From Caballeronia sp. Lep1P3 (GTDB lineage Bacteria; Pseudomonadota; Gammaproteobacteria; Burkholderiales; Burkholderiaceae), in the NCBI RefSeq assembly GCF_022879595.1, contig NZ_CP084267.1:496001-560000 (forward strand): a DNA stretch of 64,000 nt, in the 5' to 3' direction. This document shows positions 8,856-16,951 of the stretch, piece after piece; the first letter of the stretch is position 1; every line of letters begins with the position of its first letter. Under the pieces are notes generated by a model. It was not told where the DNA came from. It saw only the letters and a list, made by a program, of their open reading frames with translations, and did not search any database. Made by a program: the position numbers and the translations under genes.

Positions 8856-9581
8856 TCATGCGCGTTTCTGCTGCCTTTGCCCTTCTTCGGTAATGATCGA
8901 ATCGAACTCGCAAAGCTGCGAGAATCGCACCGCCTTGACCTTGCCGAATTTGCTCGCATCGACGACCAGATGCCGCTCCACGGCGCTTGCCATGGCCGCC
9001 TGCTTGATGGCGACTTCATGAAAATTCCAGCACGTCACGCCGCGCGCTTCGTCCACTCCGCCTGCCGACATGAACGCCTTGTTGATTCCCATGCGCCGCA
9101 GCGTCTCAACGCTGTCATCGCTGGCGAAGGATTCGGACGAAGGCACATAAACGCCGCCTAGCAGAATCAGGCGCACGTTCGGCTTGTGCTTGAGAATCTC
9201 CGCGACGTTGAGGGAATAGCACACGACAGTCAAATGCATTGCATCGGGGATCTGACGCGCGAGCGTGGTCAAAGTCGTTCCGCAGTCGATGAAGATCGTT
9301 TCGCTGTCCGCGAGCAAGCGCGCGGCATGGCCTGACGCAATCGCTTTGGCTTGCGCGAAGTGATCCTTTTCCTCTTCGATCGTGTAGCCCGCGACATTGG
9401 GCAAATCCGCCGCATTGACGATGTAGCCGCCGAGATAAGTGAACTGCCCCGGACTCGCCGCAATATCGCGGCGAACAGTCATTTCGGAAACGCCAAGCAG
9501 TGCGGCGGCATCGCGCAGACGCATGACGTTTTGTTTCCCGAGCGCGCTGGAAAGCGTGCGAAGGCGGTCGGTCTTGGCCAT
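8856..9581 (-). CDS. DeoR/GlpR-family transcriptional regulator
   Basis: Read from ATG 9581 the protein is 241 residues, normal for the family. An N-terminal DeoR HTH (RLRDAAALLGVSEMTVRRDI, about 21-40) is followed by a sugar-phosphate-sensing domain with SETIFIDCGTT. Family members repress sugar operons and release DNA on binding a phosphorylated sugar. It converges on the deoxyribose operon and is probably its repressor, with a sugar phosphate as likely inducer; that is inference. The frame is open to 9656, but that region holds a TATAAT-like -10 box on the minus strand (9642-9647), so the shorter start is preferred. Confidence 0.88.
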   Translation of the reverse strand: MAKTDRLRTLSSALGKQNVMRLRDAAALLGVSEMTVRRDIAASPGQFTYLGGYIVNAADLPNVAGYTIEEEKDHFAQAKAIASGHAARLLADSETIFIDCGTTLTTLARQIPDAMHLTVVCYSLNVAEILKHKPNVRLILLGGVYVPSSESFASDDSVETLRRMGINKAFMSAGGVDEARGVTCWNFHEVAIKQAAMASAVERHLVVDASKFGKVKAVRFSQLCEFDSIITEEGQRQQKRA

Positions 9582-9641
9582 CGTTTTGCACTGCTGGCAA
9601 CGCGTCGCCGGAGTGTTAGTTTTTAGTCGTGGAGTGAAAGG

Positions 9642-9647
9642 ATTATA
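9642..9647 (-). promoter_or_regulatory. Possible -10 box of the DeoR-family gene
   Basis: On the minus strand this reads TATAAT, 60 bases before the chosen start codon at 9581. No convincing -35 hexamer is seen at the right distance, so this is tentative. Confidence 0.35.
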
Positions 9648-9707
9648 ACAATGCAAGGCGCGCGCGAATACGACATGTCTGCGCGTCGCGGGTAAATACG
9701 GAGCGCT

Positions 9708-10133
9708 TTAAGTCTCGCTTTTGCCGATCTCTTCGAGCATGACCGAAAGGGTGCCGGCCTGGCTTTGCACGCCGGCGTCGAGGTCGATTTCGTTGGGCGT
9801 CATCGTTGCGATTGCGCGCAACAAGCGCGGCGAGAACGTCGCACCGAATAGCGCGATCGCCGCATTGCGTTCTCTTTCGTCGGCATGAGCGAGAGCACGG
9901 AGTTCCGCCAGAGGCAAGCCGACGAACAGGTTGAGCGCGTAGGGCGGGTCGTCGGGACTGGCCGTCGTCGTGGCGGATTCGGGCGCACGCACGCGCAGTC
10001 CAGGCTGAAGATGCTCCGCCAGTTCCATCACGATTTCATAATCCGCCTCTGCCTCGAGCGACGTGCGCGCCTCGCTTTGCAAAAACGGCGCAACGGTTTG
10101 AAGGCGGGCCAGTTCTTCATCGGTAAGCAGCAT
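9708..10133 (-). CDS. Hypothetical protein, 141 residues
   Basis: The start ATG 10133 is chosen because AGGAG lies seven bases upstream; the open frame extends eight codons further to 10157. The protein is soluble and acidic and begins MLLTDEELARLQ. A central stretch, DDPPYALNLFVGLPLAELRALAHADE, is followed by a helical C-terminal half. No signal peptide, membrane segment or metal-binding motif is visible, and the family was not recognised. It stands alone between the DeoR-family gene and an alpha/beta hydrolase on the same strand. Confidence 0.7.
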   Translation of the reverse strand: MLLTDEELARLQTVAPFLQSEARTSLEAEADYEIVMELAEHLQPGLRVRAPESATTTASPDDPPYALNLFVGLPLAELRALAHADERERNAAIALFGATFSPRLLRAIATMTPNEIDLDAGVQSQAGTLSVMLEEIGKSET

Positions 10134-10244
10134 GGCAATTCTCCTGAAGACGTTCAAACACGGATCGATCGAGCGTTAGCTCATTAGCCAATTGCTTGCC
10201 CGGTAGACGAACGATTGCATGGCACACCGACAGGAAAAAATGAC

Positions 10245-11093
10245 CTACGAAGCGCAGTGTGTTTTGACGAAACTCGCAATGGCTTCGTTGACTGCATTAG
10301 CCGCATCGCGGTGTGGCGAATGGCGGCAATGAGGCAGTTTGACCAGTTCGGCGTGCCGAACCGACGCTTTGATCTCATCGATCTGCTGCATGGACGCATA
10401 TTCGTCGTCAACGCCCTGAATTGCGATGAGCGGCCGACGAATTGCCTCGAGCGTCGCCGTGATATTCCAATGGCGGAACGCGGGATCGAGCCATACGTCG
10501 TTCCATCCATAAAACGCGGAATCGACATTGGCGTGATACGGAGACAACCTCGACTTCAAATCTCCGCTTTCGTAGGCGATTCGCGCTTGTCGGATAGCGT
10601 CGACCGTCATCGGCTCGACGAACACGTGCGGTGCAAGCACCACCACACCGGCGAGCGCTTCGGGGAACGCGCTCGCATACAGCAGGGCGATAGAGCCGCC
10701 GTCGCTATGTCCGACCACCCACATGCGCGAGCGCTCCACGCTATCGACGCCGATTGCATCGAGAAGCGCGGGAAGCACTTCCTGCGCTTGCCGATGCAGG
10801 AAGTCTACGGGCCACTTCTCTCCTGCACGGCGCGGCGTGGAGCGCCCGTAACCGGGGCGCGAATAAAGAAGTCCACGGCAGTTCAAACGCATGCACAAAG
10901 ATCGGGGCCAGTCTTTCCATAGCGCAATGGAGCCCAGGCCTTCGTGAAGAAAGACAGCAATAGGAGCGTCTCTAAGCTCCGCGTTGATCCATTGATATTC
11001 GATGCTTAGCGGATAAGGCCCGCAATCGAGCTGGGCGTGTTGCAAAGGCTCGAGGCGCGTTACGAGGTCGTTCATGAGATTGACGTATTGCAT
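10245..11093 (-). CDS. Alpha/beta-fold hydrolase
   Basis: The 282-residue protein has an alpha/beta-hydrolase catalytic set: an oxyanion-loop motif FLHEGLGSI near 48-56, the nucleophile elbow GHSDGG with Ser130, an acidic residue in QGVDDEY and a late histidine in LPHCRHSPHRD. Family members cleave esters, lactones or C-C bonds in the cytoplasm; the substrate is not readable. ATG 11093 and ATG 11075 are both in frame and neither has a strong ribosome-binding site. There is no signal peptide. Confidence 0.85.
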   Translation of the reverse strand: MQYVNLMNDLVTRLEPLQHAQLDCGPYPLSIEYQWINAELRDAPIAVFLHEGLGSIALWKDWPRSLCMRLNCRGLLYSRPGYGRSTPRRAGEKWPVDFLHRQAQEVLPALLDAIGVDSVERSRMWVVGHSDGGSIALLYASAFPEALAGVVVLAPHVFVEPMTVDAIRQARIAYESGDLKSRLSPYHANVDSAFYGWNDVWLDPAFRHWNITATLEAIRRPLIAIQGVDDEYASMQQIDEIKASVRHAELVKLPHCRHSPHRDAANAVNEAIASFVKTHCAS

Positions 11094-11170
11094 TCACTGC
11101 GCTCAAGCGTAACAGACGGCGCACTCAAGACCGCTCGAAGACGGCCTTGGCATGTGCGCTCGTCTCTGGC

Positions 11171-11839
11171 TCACTCGGATACGATGCTTAGCGAAAATCC
11201 GTCCCAGCCTTTGCTTCCGACCGTTTGAATGGCAGTCGACGATAGCTGCTTTTCCGAGGCAAGCATGTCGAAGAACCTGTGGAGCCCGATGACGTCGGGA
11301 TCTTTGCTGTGCGCATCGGCGAGACGTCCACCCCGAATCACGTTGTCAGCGACAAGGAGGGTACCGGGCCGGCTCAAGCGAAGCGAAAGCCGCAAGTAAT
11401 CCGGATAGCTCTTCTTGTCCGCATCGATGAAGACGAAGTCGAACGGCGGCTCGTTGTCGCGAATGAAATGCTCTAGCGTTTGCGCGGCTTGCCCGACTGC
11501 GATCGATACCACGCGCGAGAGCCCCGCGCGCTCGACATTCCTTCGCGCGACTTCGGCATAGTCCGCGTTGGCTTCGAGCGAGACGAGCTTGCCGTTGGCG
11601 GGCAATGCGCGTGCGAGCCATATGGAGCTATATCCGCCCAGCGTGCCGATCTCCAGAATGCGTTGCGCACCGTGCAGGCGCGCGAGCAACTGCAGCAGCT
11701 TGCCCTGATTCGGCGCGACGTTGATCGAAGGCAAGCCCGCGTGTGCGCTCGCGCTTAGAGCGGCATCGAGAGCGTCGTCGGCCGCGTGCGTCTTGGCGCA
11801 AAGGTACTCGTCCATTGCATCCCATTTCTGCTGATCCAT
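11171..11839 (-). CDS. SAM-dependent O-methyltransferase (CCoAOMT-like)
   Basis: From ATG 11839, preceded by AAGGAG, the protein is 222 residues. The SAM-binding motif ILEIGTLGGYSSIWLA and the metal/active-site block FVFIDADKKSYPDYL identify the cation-dependent O-methyltransferase family 3, which methylates catechol-type hydroxyls. The open frame runs 17 codons further upstream, but without a ribosome-binding site. It is transcribed from the same strand as, and just downstream of, the double-HTH LysR gene; the two are separated by about 40 bases. Confidence 0.88.
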   Translation of the reverse strand: MDQQKWDAMDEYLCAKTHAADDALDAALSASAHAGLPSINVAPNQGKLLQLLARLHGAQRILEIGTLGGYSSIWLARALPANGKLVSLEANADYAEVARRNVERAGLSRVVSIAVGQAAQTLEHFIRDNEPPFDFVFIDADKKSYPDYLRLSLRLSRPGTLLVADNVIRGGRLADAHSKDPDVIGLHRFFDMLASEKQLSSTAIQTVGSKGWDGFSLSIVSE

Positions 11840-11882
11840 GCGAACTCCTTGCAATGACGTGTTAGTGGCAATGACTGGGACA

Positions 11883-13145
11883 TCATGCAACGTGCGTCGT
11901 CAGTCTGGCGGCACCCAATGCATGCCCGAGTTCGTCGACCGTCAGGCGAATCGCGTCGATGAGGGCGCGAGCTGCGGGCGACGGCGTACTGCCCGCGCGC
12001 AAAGTCAGTCCGATGTCGCGCCGCGCGTTTTGCATCGCGATGTCAAGCACCGCCAGTTGACCCGACTCGCACTCGTAATGCAATTGCTGCGCCGATACGG
12101 CCGCGAGCATATCGGTGTGCGTCAGCAGGCCGCGAATCACTGCAAGGTCGGCCGTTTCGACCGTCGGCATGGGCGGTCTCAGTTTCGCGCGCTTGAATTG
12201 GGCTTCGAACATGCCCCGCGCGGGCGCATGGCTGCGTGGCAAGATCCATTGAGCCGCGAGCAATTCCTTGAGCGTCAGCCCGCTTGCCCGCGCTAACGGA
12301 TGATCGCTGCGCGCGATGACGACGAGGTCCTCCGACATCAGGCGTTCGTTCGTCAATCCGCTCGATGCGTCGTTAGGCCTCAGCGCGCCGAGAACGAAGT
12401 CGATATCGCCAGCGCGCAATCCGGCTACAAGCGGCTCATACGCGCTTTCGTCCGTTGCAACGCGCACGCCGGGATATCTCGCCGCTACGCGTGCGATCGC
12501 GCCGGGAAGAATCAAGGTTCTGCCAAGCGGCAATGCGCCGACTGTCACATAGCCTTGAATGGTGCCGCGCAACGCGGCGATGTCGTCGGGAATATGGCGG
12601 AGTTCATTGAGTGCGCGGCGCACATGAAGGACGAACGTTTCACCTTCGCTCGTAAGCAATAAGCCGCGCGGACTGCGATAAAACAACTGCATGCCCGCGC
12701 CTGTTTCCATGATGCGAATTGCGCTGCTTACCGCAGGCTGGCTCAAGCCGAGCGTTTGCGCGGCGCTTGGCATATGGCGGTGACGTGCCAAGGCGGAAAA
12801 CAACTGCAGCCGCCGCGTGTTGAGCAAAAACGCCGGCAATGCGTTGCCGCTTGCCGAGCGGCGCCGCGACTGCCGCGCCGCGCACCACTGCGCCAGTGCT
12901 TCCAGTTCGGCGAAGATGCGTTCGCAGCGCAGTAGCACGGCTCGCCCGGATGGCGTCGGCAGCATGCCGGACGGACGGCGCTCGAGCAGCGTCTCGCCGA
13001 CCGCGGCCTCGAGCTCCTGAAGCGACCGCGTGACGGCAGATTGGGCACGGAAAAGCGCGGCAGCCGCGCGCGTGGCGCTGCCGGTTTGCGCGACGAGCCG
13101 GAATGCGCGCAGATAGGCGAGATTGAGGAGTTCGCGGTTGTCCAT
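11883..13145 (-). CDS. LysR-family regulator with two N-terminal HTH domains
   Basis: At 420 residues this is about 110 longer than a normal LysR protein. The first winged HTH is at about 8-67 (AAAALFRAQSAVTRSLQELE). After a linker rich in Arg and Ser (about 88-105), a second LysR-type HTH occurs at about 110-170 (AAQTLGLSQPAVSSAIRIME). An ordinary LysR effector domain fills the rest, with VTVGALPLGRTLILP and DLVVIARSDHPLA. Double-HTH LysR proteins are known but uncommon. It precedes the O-methyltransferase gene on the same strand, so it may control that gene or the hydrolase beyond it. Confidence 0.88.
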   Translation of the reverse strand: MDNRELLNLAYLRAFRLVAQTGSATRAAAALFRAQSAVTRSLQELEAAVGETLLERRPSGMLPTPSGRAVLLRCERIFAELEALAQWCAARQSRRRSASGNALPAFLLNTRRLQLFSALARHRHMPSAAQTLGLSQPAVSSAIRIMETGAGMQLFYRSPRGLLLTSEGETFVLHVRRALNELRHIPDDIAALRGTIQGYVTVGALPLGRTLILPGAIARVAARYPGVRVATDESAYEPLVAGLRAGDIDFVLGALRPNDASSGLTNERLMSEDLVVIARSDHPLARASGLTLKELLAAQWILPRSHAPARGMFEAQFKRAKLRPPMPTVETADLAVIRGLLTHTDMLAAVSAQQLHYECESGQLAVLDIAMQNARRDIGLTLRAGSTPSPAARALIDAIRLTVDELGHALGAARLTTHVA

Positions 13146-13244
13146 GTGTGGCGAGGTAGAGGCGCCATCAGTTTAATTTATCGGCAGCCCCAATTGCGAG
13201 TGGCGTCTGCGGGATTTTCTGTCCCACTCCCTCAAGCCGCCGCA

Positions 13245-13949
13245 TCAGACATCGAGAATCTTGTACCGTTGCAAAGCCTCGATCCGGCTTTTAAGAATGA
13301 GGCCTCGATGTTCGCGGCAGAGTGCTTCGGCAGCCGCACCATCGGCGCGCTTCAAAGCGTCGACGACGGCCCGCAGCAATTGCGCATGAGAAGCGTCGAG
13401 GTCGATGAGTCTTAACGTGAGTTCCCGTACTCGGCGCAGTTGCTCGTTGCACTCATTGACGATTTGCAATAGCCGGGCATTCCCACTCATCTCGACAAGA
13501 CGCTGATAGAAGCCTTCGCACGCGATCCCCCAAGCGTCGCGATCGCCTTTAGCGAATGCACGTTCGATTTCATCGCAGTCCTTGTCCAGAGCTTTTAGCT
13601 CCCTTGCGCCCGGCTTGCGGTCCGCGAGCGCTTCGGCAGCCGTCGCTTCGAGGCTTGTCTGAATTGCGAACACTTCCTGAAGGTCCGCCATCGACACATT
13701 ACGCACGCGCATGCCGTGACGAGGGACGATCTGAACGAGGTGCTCATTCTGCAGGCGGATGAGCGCCTCGCGAATGGGCGTGCGACTGACGCCGAACATT
13801 GCGACGAGGTCCTGTTCAAGTAACTGCATGCCCGGCCTGAATTCGTTACACAGGATCTTGCCGCGAATCTTCTGGTAGACCGCGTTGGTCGATTTTTCGC
13901 GCGGCTTGCCGAGCGCTTCGGCATTTCTGGCATCTGCCATGGCGGGCAT
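13245..13949 (-). CDS. GntR-family regulator, FadR/FCD subfamily
   Basis: The 234-residue protein has an N-terminal GntR winged HTH (LVAMFGVSRTPIREALIRLQ, about 49-68) and a C-terminal all-helical FCD ligand domain of about 130 residues. FCD regulators sense organic acids and usually repress a neighbouring catabolic operon. It shares strand with the LysR gene downstream of it. A perfect CGTATACG palindrome lies about 100 bases before its start and may be its own operator. Its target is not evident. Confidence 0.88.
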   Translation of the reverse strand: MPAMADARNAEALGKPREKSTNAVYQKIRGKILCNEFRPGMQLLEQDLVAMFGVSRTPIREALIRLQNEHLVQIVPRHGMRVRNVSMADLQEVFAIQTSLEATAAEALADRKPGARELKALDKDCDEIERAFAKGDRDAWGIACEGFYQRLVEMSGNARLLQIVNECNEQLRRVRELTLRLIDLDASHAQLLRAVVDALKRADGAAAEALCREHRGLILKSRIEALQRYKILDV

Positions 13950-14049
13950 TCCGAAACGTTAGCGTCGGTGCACGGACGCATGTCCGCCAGTCGTCTGGCG
14001 GATGGAATGCCTCGATTATATGAGAGTAGAGCGCCAGCGCATTTCTCAG

Positions 14050-14057
14050 CGTATACG
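14050..14057. promoter_or_regulatory. CGTATACG palindrome, possible GntR operator
   Basis: A perfect eight-base palindrome centred on GTATAC sits between the GntR gene (start 13949) and the glutaredoxin-DinB gene. Many FCD-type GntR operators are centred on a GTATAC-like core, so self-control is plausible. An eight-base palindrome alone can arise by chance. Confidence 0.4.
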
Positions 14058-14077
14058 TTAGCGCCGGCTTCAATGTC

Positions 14078-14863
14078 TTACTTATCCCAGACTTCTTCCG
14101 GCAACGGCAGGCCTGCGAGATCGTCGGCGGTAAGCGGCCGATCCACGCTCACGCCTTCGCTTTCGAGCATCAGCATGACTTGGCGTGTGTGTTGCGCGCT
14201 GTGCCACGCGGTGCGTTCGAGGACTTCGTGCATCGCGCGGCGCCCGTAGTAGGTCGGTACATCGTAAAGCAGCGTTCTGTCGGTTTCGTGCTCCCACCAC
14301 GCGAGGAGCTTCTCGCGCACGCTTTCGCCCCAGCGCGCAATGTCTTCGGCCTGCCACTCGTCAGGAGGCACGTCATCGAATCCCTCGAAACGGAGTTCCG
14401 TTTGATGAGCCGCCTGCACGCCCATTTCCGCGACGCGAAATACGTGGAAAGTCAGGCCCGCAGGCGTGCGGTTGCGGTTCCGAAATGGCTCCCGAAAGTG
14501 CTGCTCGCCGAATTGCCGGGTGTAGCGCGCGTTCGCCTCCAGCACATGCGCGAGCTTTGCCACGAGCATAGCGGGCGGCAGCGGCGGCGTGGGTGCGGTC
14601 TTTAAGTCGAGAAAGCGAATGACATCGTTTATCGACTGGCAGAGCGTGTAATTCTTTCCCAGAGCGACAACGGGAACGCTTCGCGCGCCTAGCGCTGCAA
14701 GCGCAGCGCGGCCTTCGGGGTCGTTATGTACATCAATGGATTCGAACTCTATGCCTTGGCGCGTCAAGAACTCTTTCGTGCGCAAGCATGACGAACAACC
14801 CGGCTGCCAGAACACGCGAATGCGCGCGGCAGGACTCGCTTCATTGGCAATCGGTGCATTCAT
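14078..14863 (-). CDS. Glutaredoxin-DinB fusion protein
   Basis: From ATG 14863, preceded by GAGAGGAAAG, the protein is 261 residues. Residues about 13-90 are a glutaredoxin-like domain with the redox motif CSSC (Cys23, Cys26) and a SVPVVALG cis-proline loop. Residues about 110-255 look like a DinB/DUF664-type four-helix bundle, with histidines (TFHVFRVAEM, WHSAQHTRQVM) that could bind a metal or a low-molecular-weight thiol. The pairing suggests thiol-linked redox or transferase chemistry in the cytoplasm. It stands divergent from the LysR gene at 15015. Its exact reaction is unknown. Confidence 0.85.
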   Translation of the reverse strand: MNAPIANEASPAARIRVFWQPGCSSCLRTKEFLTRQGIEFESIDVHNDPEGRAALAALGARSVPVVALGKNYTLCQSINDVIRFLDLKTAPTPPLPPAMLVAKLAHVLEANARYTRQFGEQHFREPFRNRNRTPAGLTFHVFRVAEMGVQAAHQTELRFEGFDDVPPDEWQAEDIARWGESVREKLLAWWEHETDRTLLYDVPTYYGRRAMHEVLERTAWHSAQHTRQVMLMLESEGVSVDRPLTADDLAGLPLPEEVWDK

Positions 14864-15014
14864 CGTCTTTCCTCTCTGGCGGCGGCGCGTTTGAGCAGAT
14901 AGTGAGTCAACTGCCAGCGAGTGCAAAGAAATGCCTTGTCATGCCGTCATCGCAAAGCACGATGGCTGCGCGAGTTTAAGTACACTCGAGTCGAAGCCTC
15001 TTACAAAGCACGCT

Positions 15015-15911
15015 ATGCCGCCACTCGATCCTTTGTCTCTGAGACTCTTTATTGCGGTTGCCGACGCAGGCACCATCGCGGCCGCCGCGGAGCGCGAACA
15101 CATTGCCGCAGCAGCCGTTAGCCGACGCGTCAGCGAAATGGAGGCGCTTTTCGGCGTGCCGCTCTTGCATCGCACCAACAAAGGCGTCGCGCCGACGGAA
15201 GCGGGGCAGCGTCTTGCAGCGCTCGGGCTGAGAGCCTTGCATGAACTCGATGACATCGCCGTGCAAATGCGCGACTTCGGGAGTGGAACGAGCGGCATGG
15301 TTCGCATTGCCGCGAACATCTCGTCCATCGTTCAATTTCTGCCGCGAGACATTCAGGCGTTCGCCAAAGCTCATCCACTCGTACGTATAGAACTGAACGA
15401 GCGGCCTAGCGCCCAGGTCGTGCGCGCTGTCGCGGACAACGCGGCGGACATTGGCGTATTCACGTCGATACCGCATGGCTATTCGATCCAGACCATGCCG
15501 TATCGCACCGATAATCTCGTTCTGGTTACGCCTGAAGGCCATGCACTCGCGCAGCGGCAATCCATTTCACTTGCCGACGCACTCAATGATGAATTCGTCG
15601 CCTTGCCCACCAGCACGGCGATTAGCCAGTGCCTCACGCGCGCCGCGAATGAGCTCGCGCGGGCAGTGCGCGTGCGAATTCAGGTGTCGGGCTATGACGC
15701 GCAATGTCTGATGATCGAAGCGGGGTTAGGCGTGGGCGTCATGCCGCAAGCGGTTGCGCAACAACATGCGCGGTCGTCGCGACTGGGCATCGTTGCATTG
15801 ACCGATGCCTGGGCTGCGCGCGAGTTGCTCATCGGCGTGCGTTCGCTTGCTGCGCTTCCCGAAGCGTGCAAGAGACTTGTCGAGCATCTCGCTAGCGTGC
15901 CTCCGGCATAG
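15015..15911 (+). CDS. LysR-family transcriptional regulator
   Basis: From ATG 15015 the protein is 298 residues, the usual LysR size. The HTH (TIAAAAEREHIAAAAVSRRVSEME) is near 16-39 and the effector domain follows with GMVRIAANISSIVQFLP and DNLVLVTPEGHALA. The open frame extends to 14931, but the extra residues precede the conserved start of the fold. It is divergent from the glutaredoxin-DinB gene and is followed by a GntR gene and then the transporter/hydratase operon. It could control either side. Confidence 0.88.
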   Translation: MPPLDPLSLRLFIAVADAGTIAAAAEREHIAAAAVSRRVSEMEALFGVPLLHRTNKGVAPTEAGQRLAALGLRALHELDDIAVQMRDFGSGTSGMVRIAANISSIVQFLPRDIQAFAKAHPLVRIELNERPSAQVVRAVADNAADIGVFTSIPHGYSIQTMPYRTDNLVLVTPEGHALAQRQSISLADALNDEFVALPTSTAISQCLTRAANELARAVRVRIQVSGYDAQCLMIEAGLGVGVMPQAVAQQHARSSRLGIVALTDAWAARELLIGVRSLAALPEACKRLVEHLASVPPA

Positions 15912-15959
15912 GCACGGTGCTAACATCGCCGCAAGAGGCACGCATGGAGACTTCCGATC

Positions 15960-16709
15960 ATGAGCCGCAAGCAGATCGCCGTGAAAGGCCCTCGCGTAAA
16001 GATCGTACCGAACGCGGCATCGCCCCTTGAAAAGCATGCGGCGAGGCCGGCAAAACGGCACACCGCCGAGCTGGCCTATGCGGAACTGCGCCGCCGCATC
16101 ATCGAAAGCGAATTGACGCCGGGCTCTTATCTGCTCGAACAGGAAGTCGCCCTCATGCTCGGCTTTAGCCGCACGCCGATTCGCGAGGCTGCGATTCGCC
16201 TCCAGGGCGAGGGCCTCGTGCAGATCGTGCCCCGTCACGGCATACGCATCGTGCCGACGTCTCTTTCGGACATCGAGAACATCTATCAAGTGCTGATCAG
16301 TCTGGAATCGACGGCGGCGGGGCTTGTCGCTTCTCGCAAGGACGTCGATCTGACTCCGCTCGTCGAAGCATGCGAGACGATGACTGCTGCGCTGGAGCGC
16401 GCAGACTTGCTTGCCTGGACCGCGGCCGACGAAGTCTTCCACGAGACGCTCATTGCCCTAAGCGCAAACGCGCGACTCAAGAGCGTGGTGATGAATTGCC
16501 GTGACCAGGTGCATCGCGTCAGGCGCTTTACGCAGATGGTGAAGGCGCATCCTCAGCCGCGTGCATCCATTCAGGAGCATTACGCAATCATCGATGCCAT
16601 TCGCCGCGGCGACGCTTCGAAGGCAAGCGCGTTGTACCGCGCGCACCGTGAACGCGGCTGGCGCGATCAGACCAAAGTGCTCGAGCAATTCGGCATACAA
16701 CAGGCCTGA
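15960..16709 (+). CDS. GntR-family regulator, FadR/FCD subfamily
   Basis: The 249-residue protein opens with a basic tail, then a GntR HTH (EVALMLGFSRTPIREAAIRL, about 62-81) and an FCD effector domain. The HTH is similar to that of the GntR protein at 13245-13949, sharing SRTPIREA and the following V-P-R-H-G motif, so the two are paralogues. It stands directly upstream of the transporter/hydratase operon with a TTAATG-CATA-CATTAA palindrome in between. It is the best candidate for that operon's local regulator, sensing an organic acid; this is an inference. Confidence 0.88.
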   Translation: MSRKQIAVKGPRVKIVPNAASPLEKHAARPAKRHTAELAYAELRRRIIESELTPGSYLLEQEVALMLGFSRTPIREAAIRLQGEGLVQIVPRHGIRIVPTSLSDIENIYQVLISLESTAAGLVASRKDVDLTPLVEACETMTAALERADLLAWTAADEVFHETLIALSANARLKSVVMNCRDQVHRVRRFTQMVKAHPQPRASIQEHYAIIDAIRRGDASKASALYRAHRERGWRDQTKVLEQFGIQQA

Positions 16710-16795
16710 GAAGCGCAATAAGAAGGCCGCGACAAAACCCGGGCCAGCGCATACGCGGGTATGCCCGCCCCAAGCAAGCCTTGTCTTTAACGAAT

Positions 16796-16811
16796 TTAAT
16801 GCATACATTAA
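16796..16811. promoter_or_regulatory. Candidate GntR operator upstream of the ABC/hydratase operon
   Basis: TTAATG (16796-16801) and CATTAA (16806-16811) are perfect inverted arms around a CATA centre. The site lies in the 242-base gap between the FCD-type GntR gene and the binding-protein gene, where an operator is expected. The arm length and four-base centre match another palindrome in this window upstream of an unrelated GntR-linked operon (57249-57264). Confidence 0.55.
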
Positions 16812-16951
16812 CTCGCACAGTTATTCGAACTACAGCGTGTCGCTGCAGCGTGCGATTACCGGCGTCTAGCTAGAGACAGGCACACAATCAAGTGCGGCCG
16901 CATACGCCTCGGCACCGTGCGAGACCGCCGATCATGGATGGAGACGCCTAC

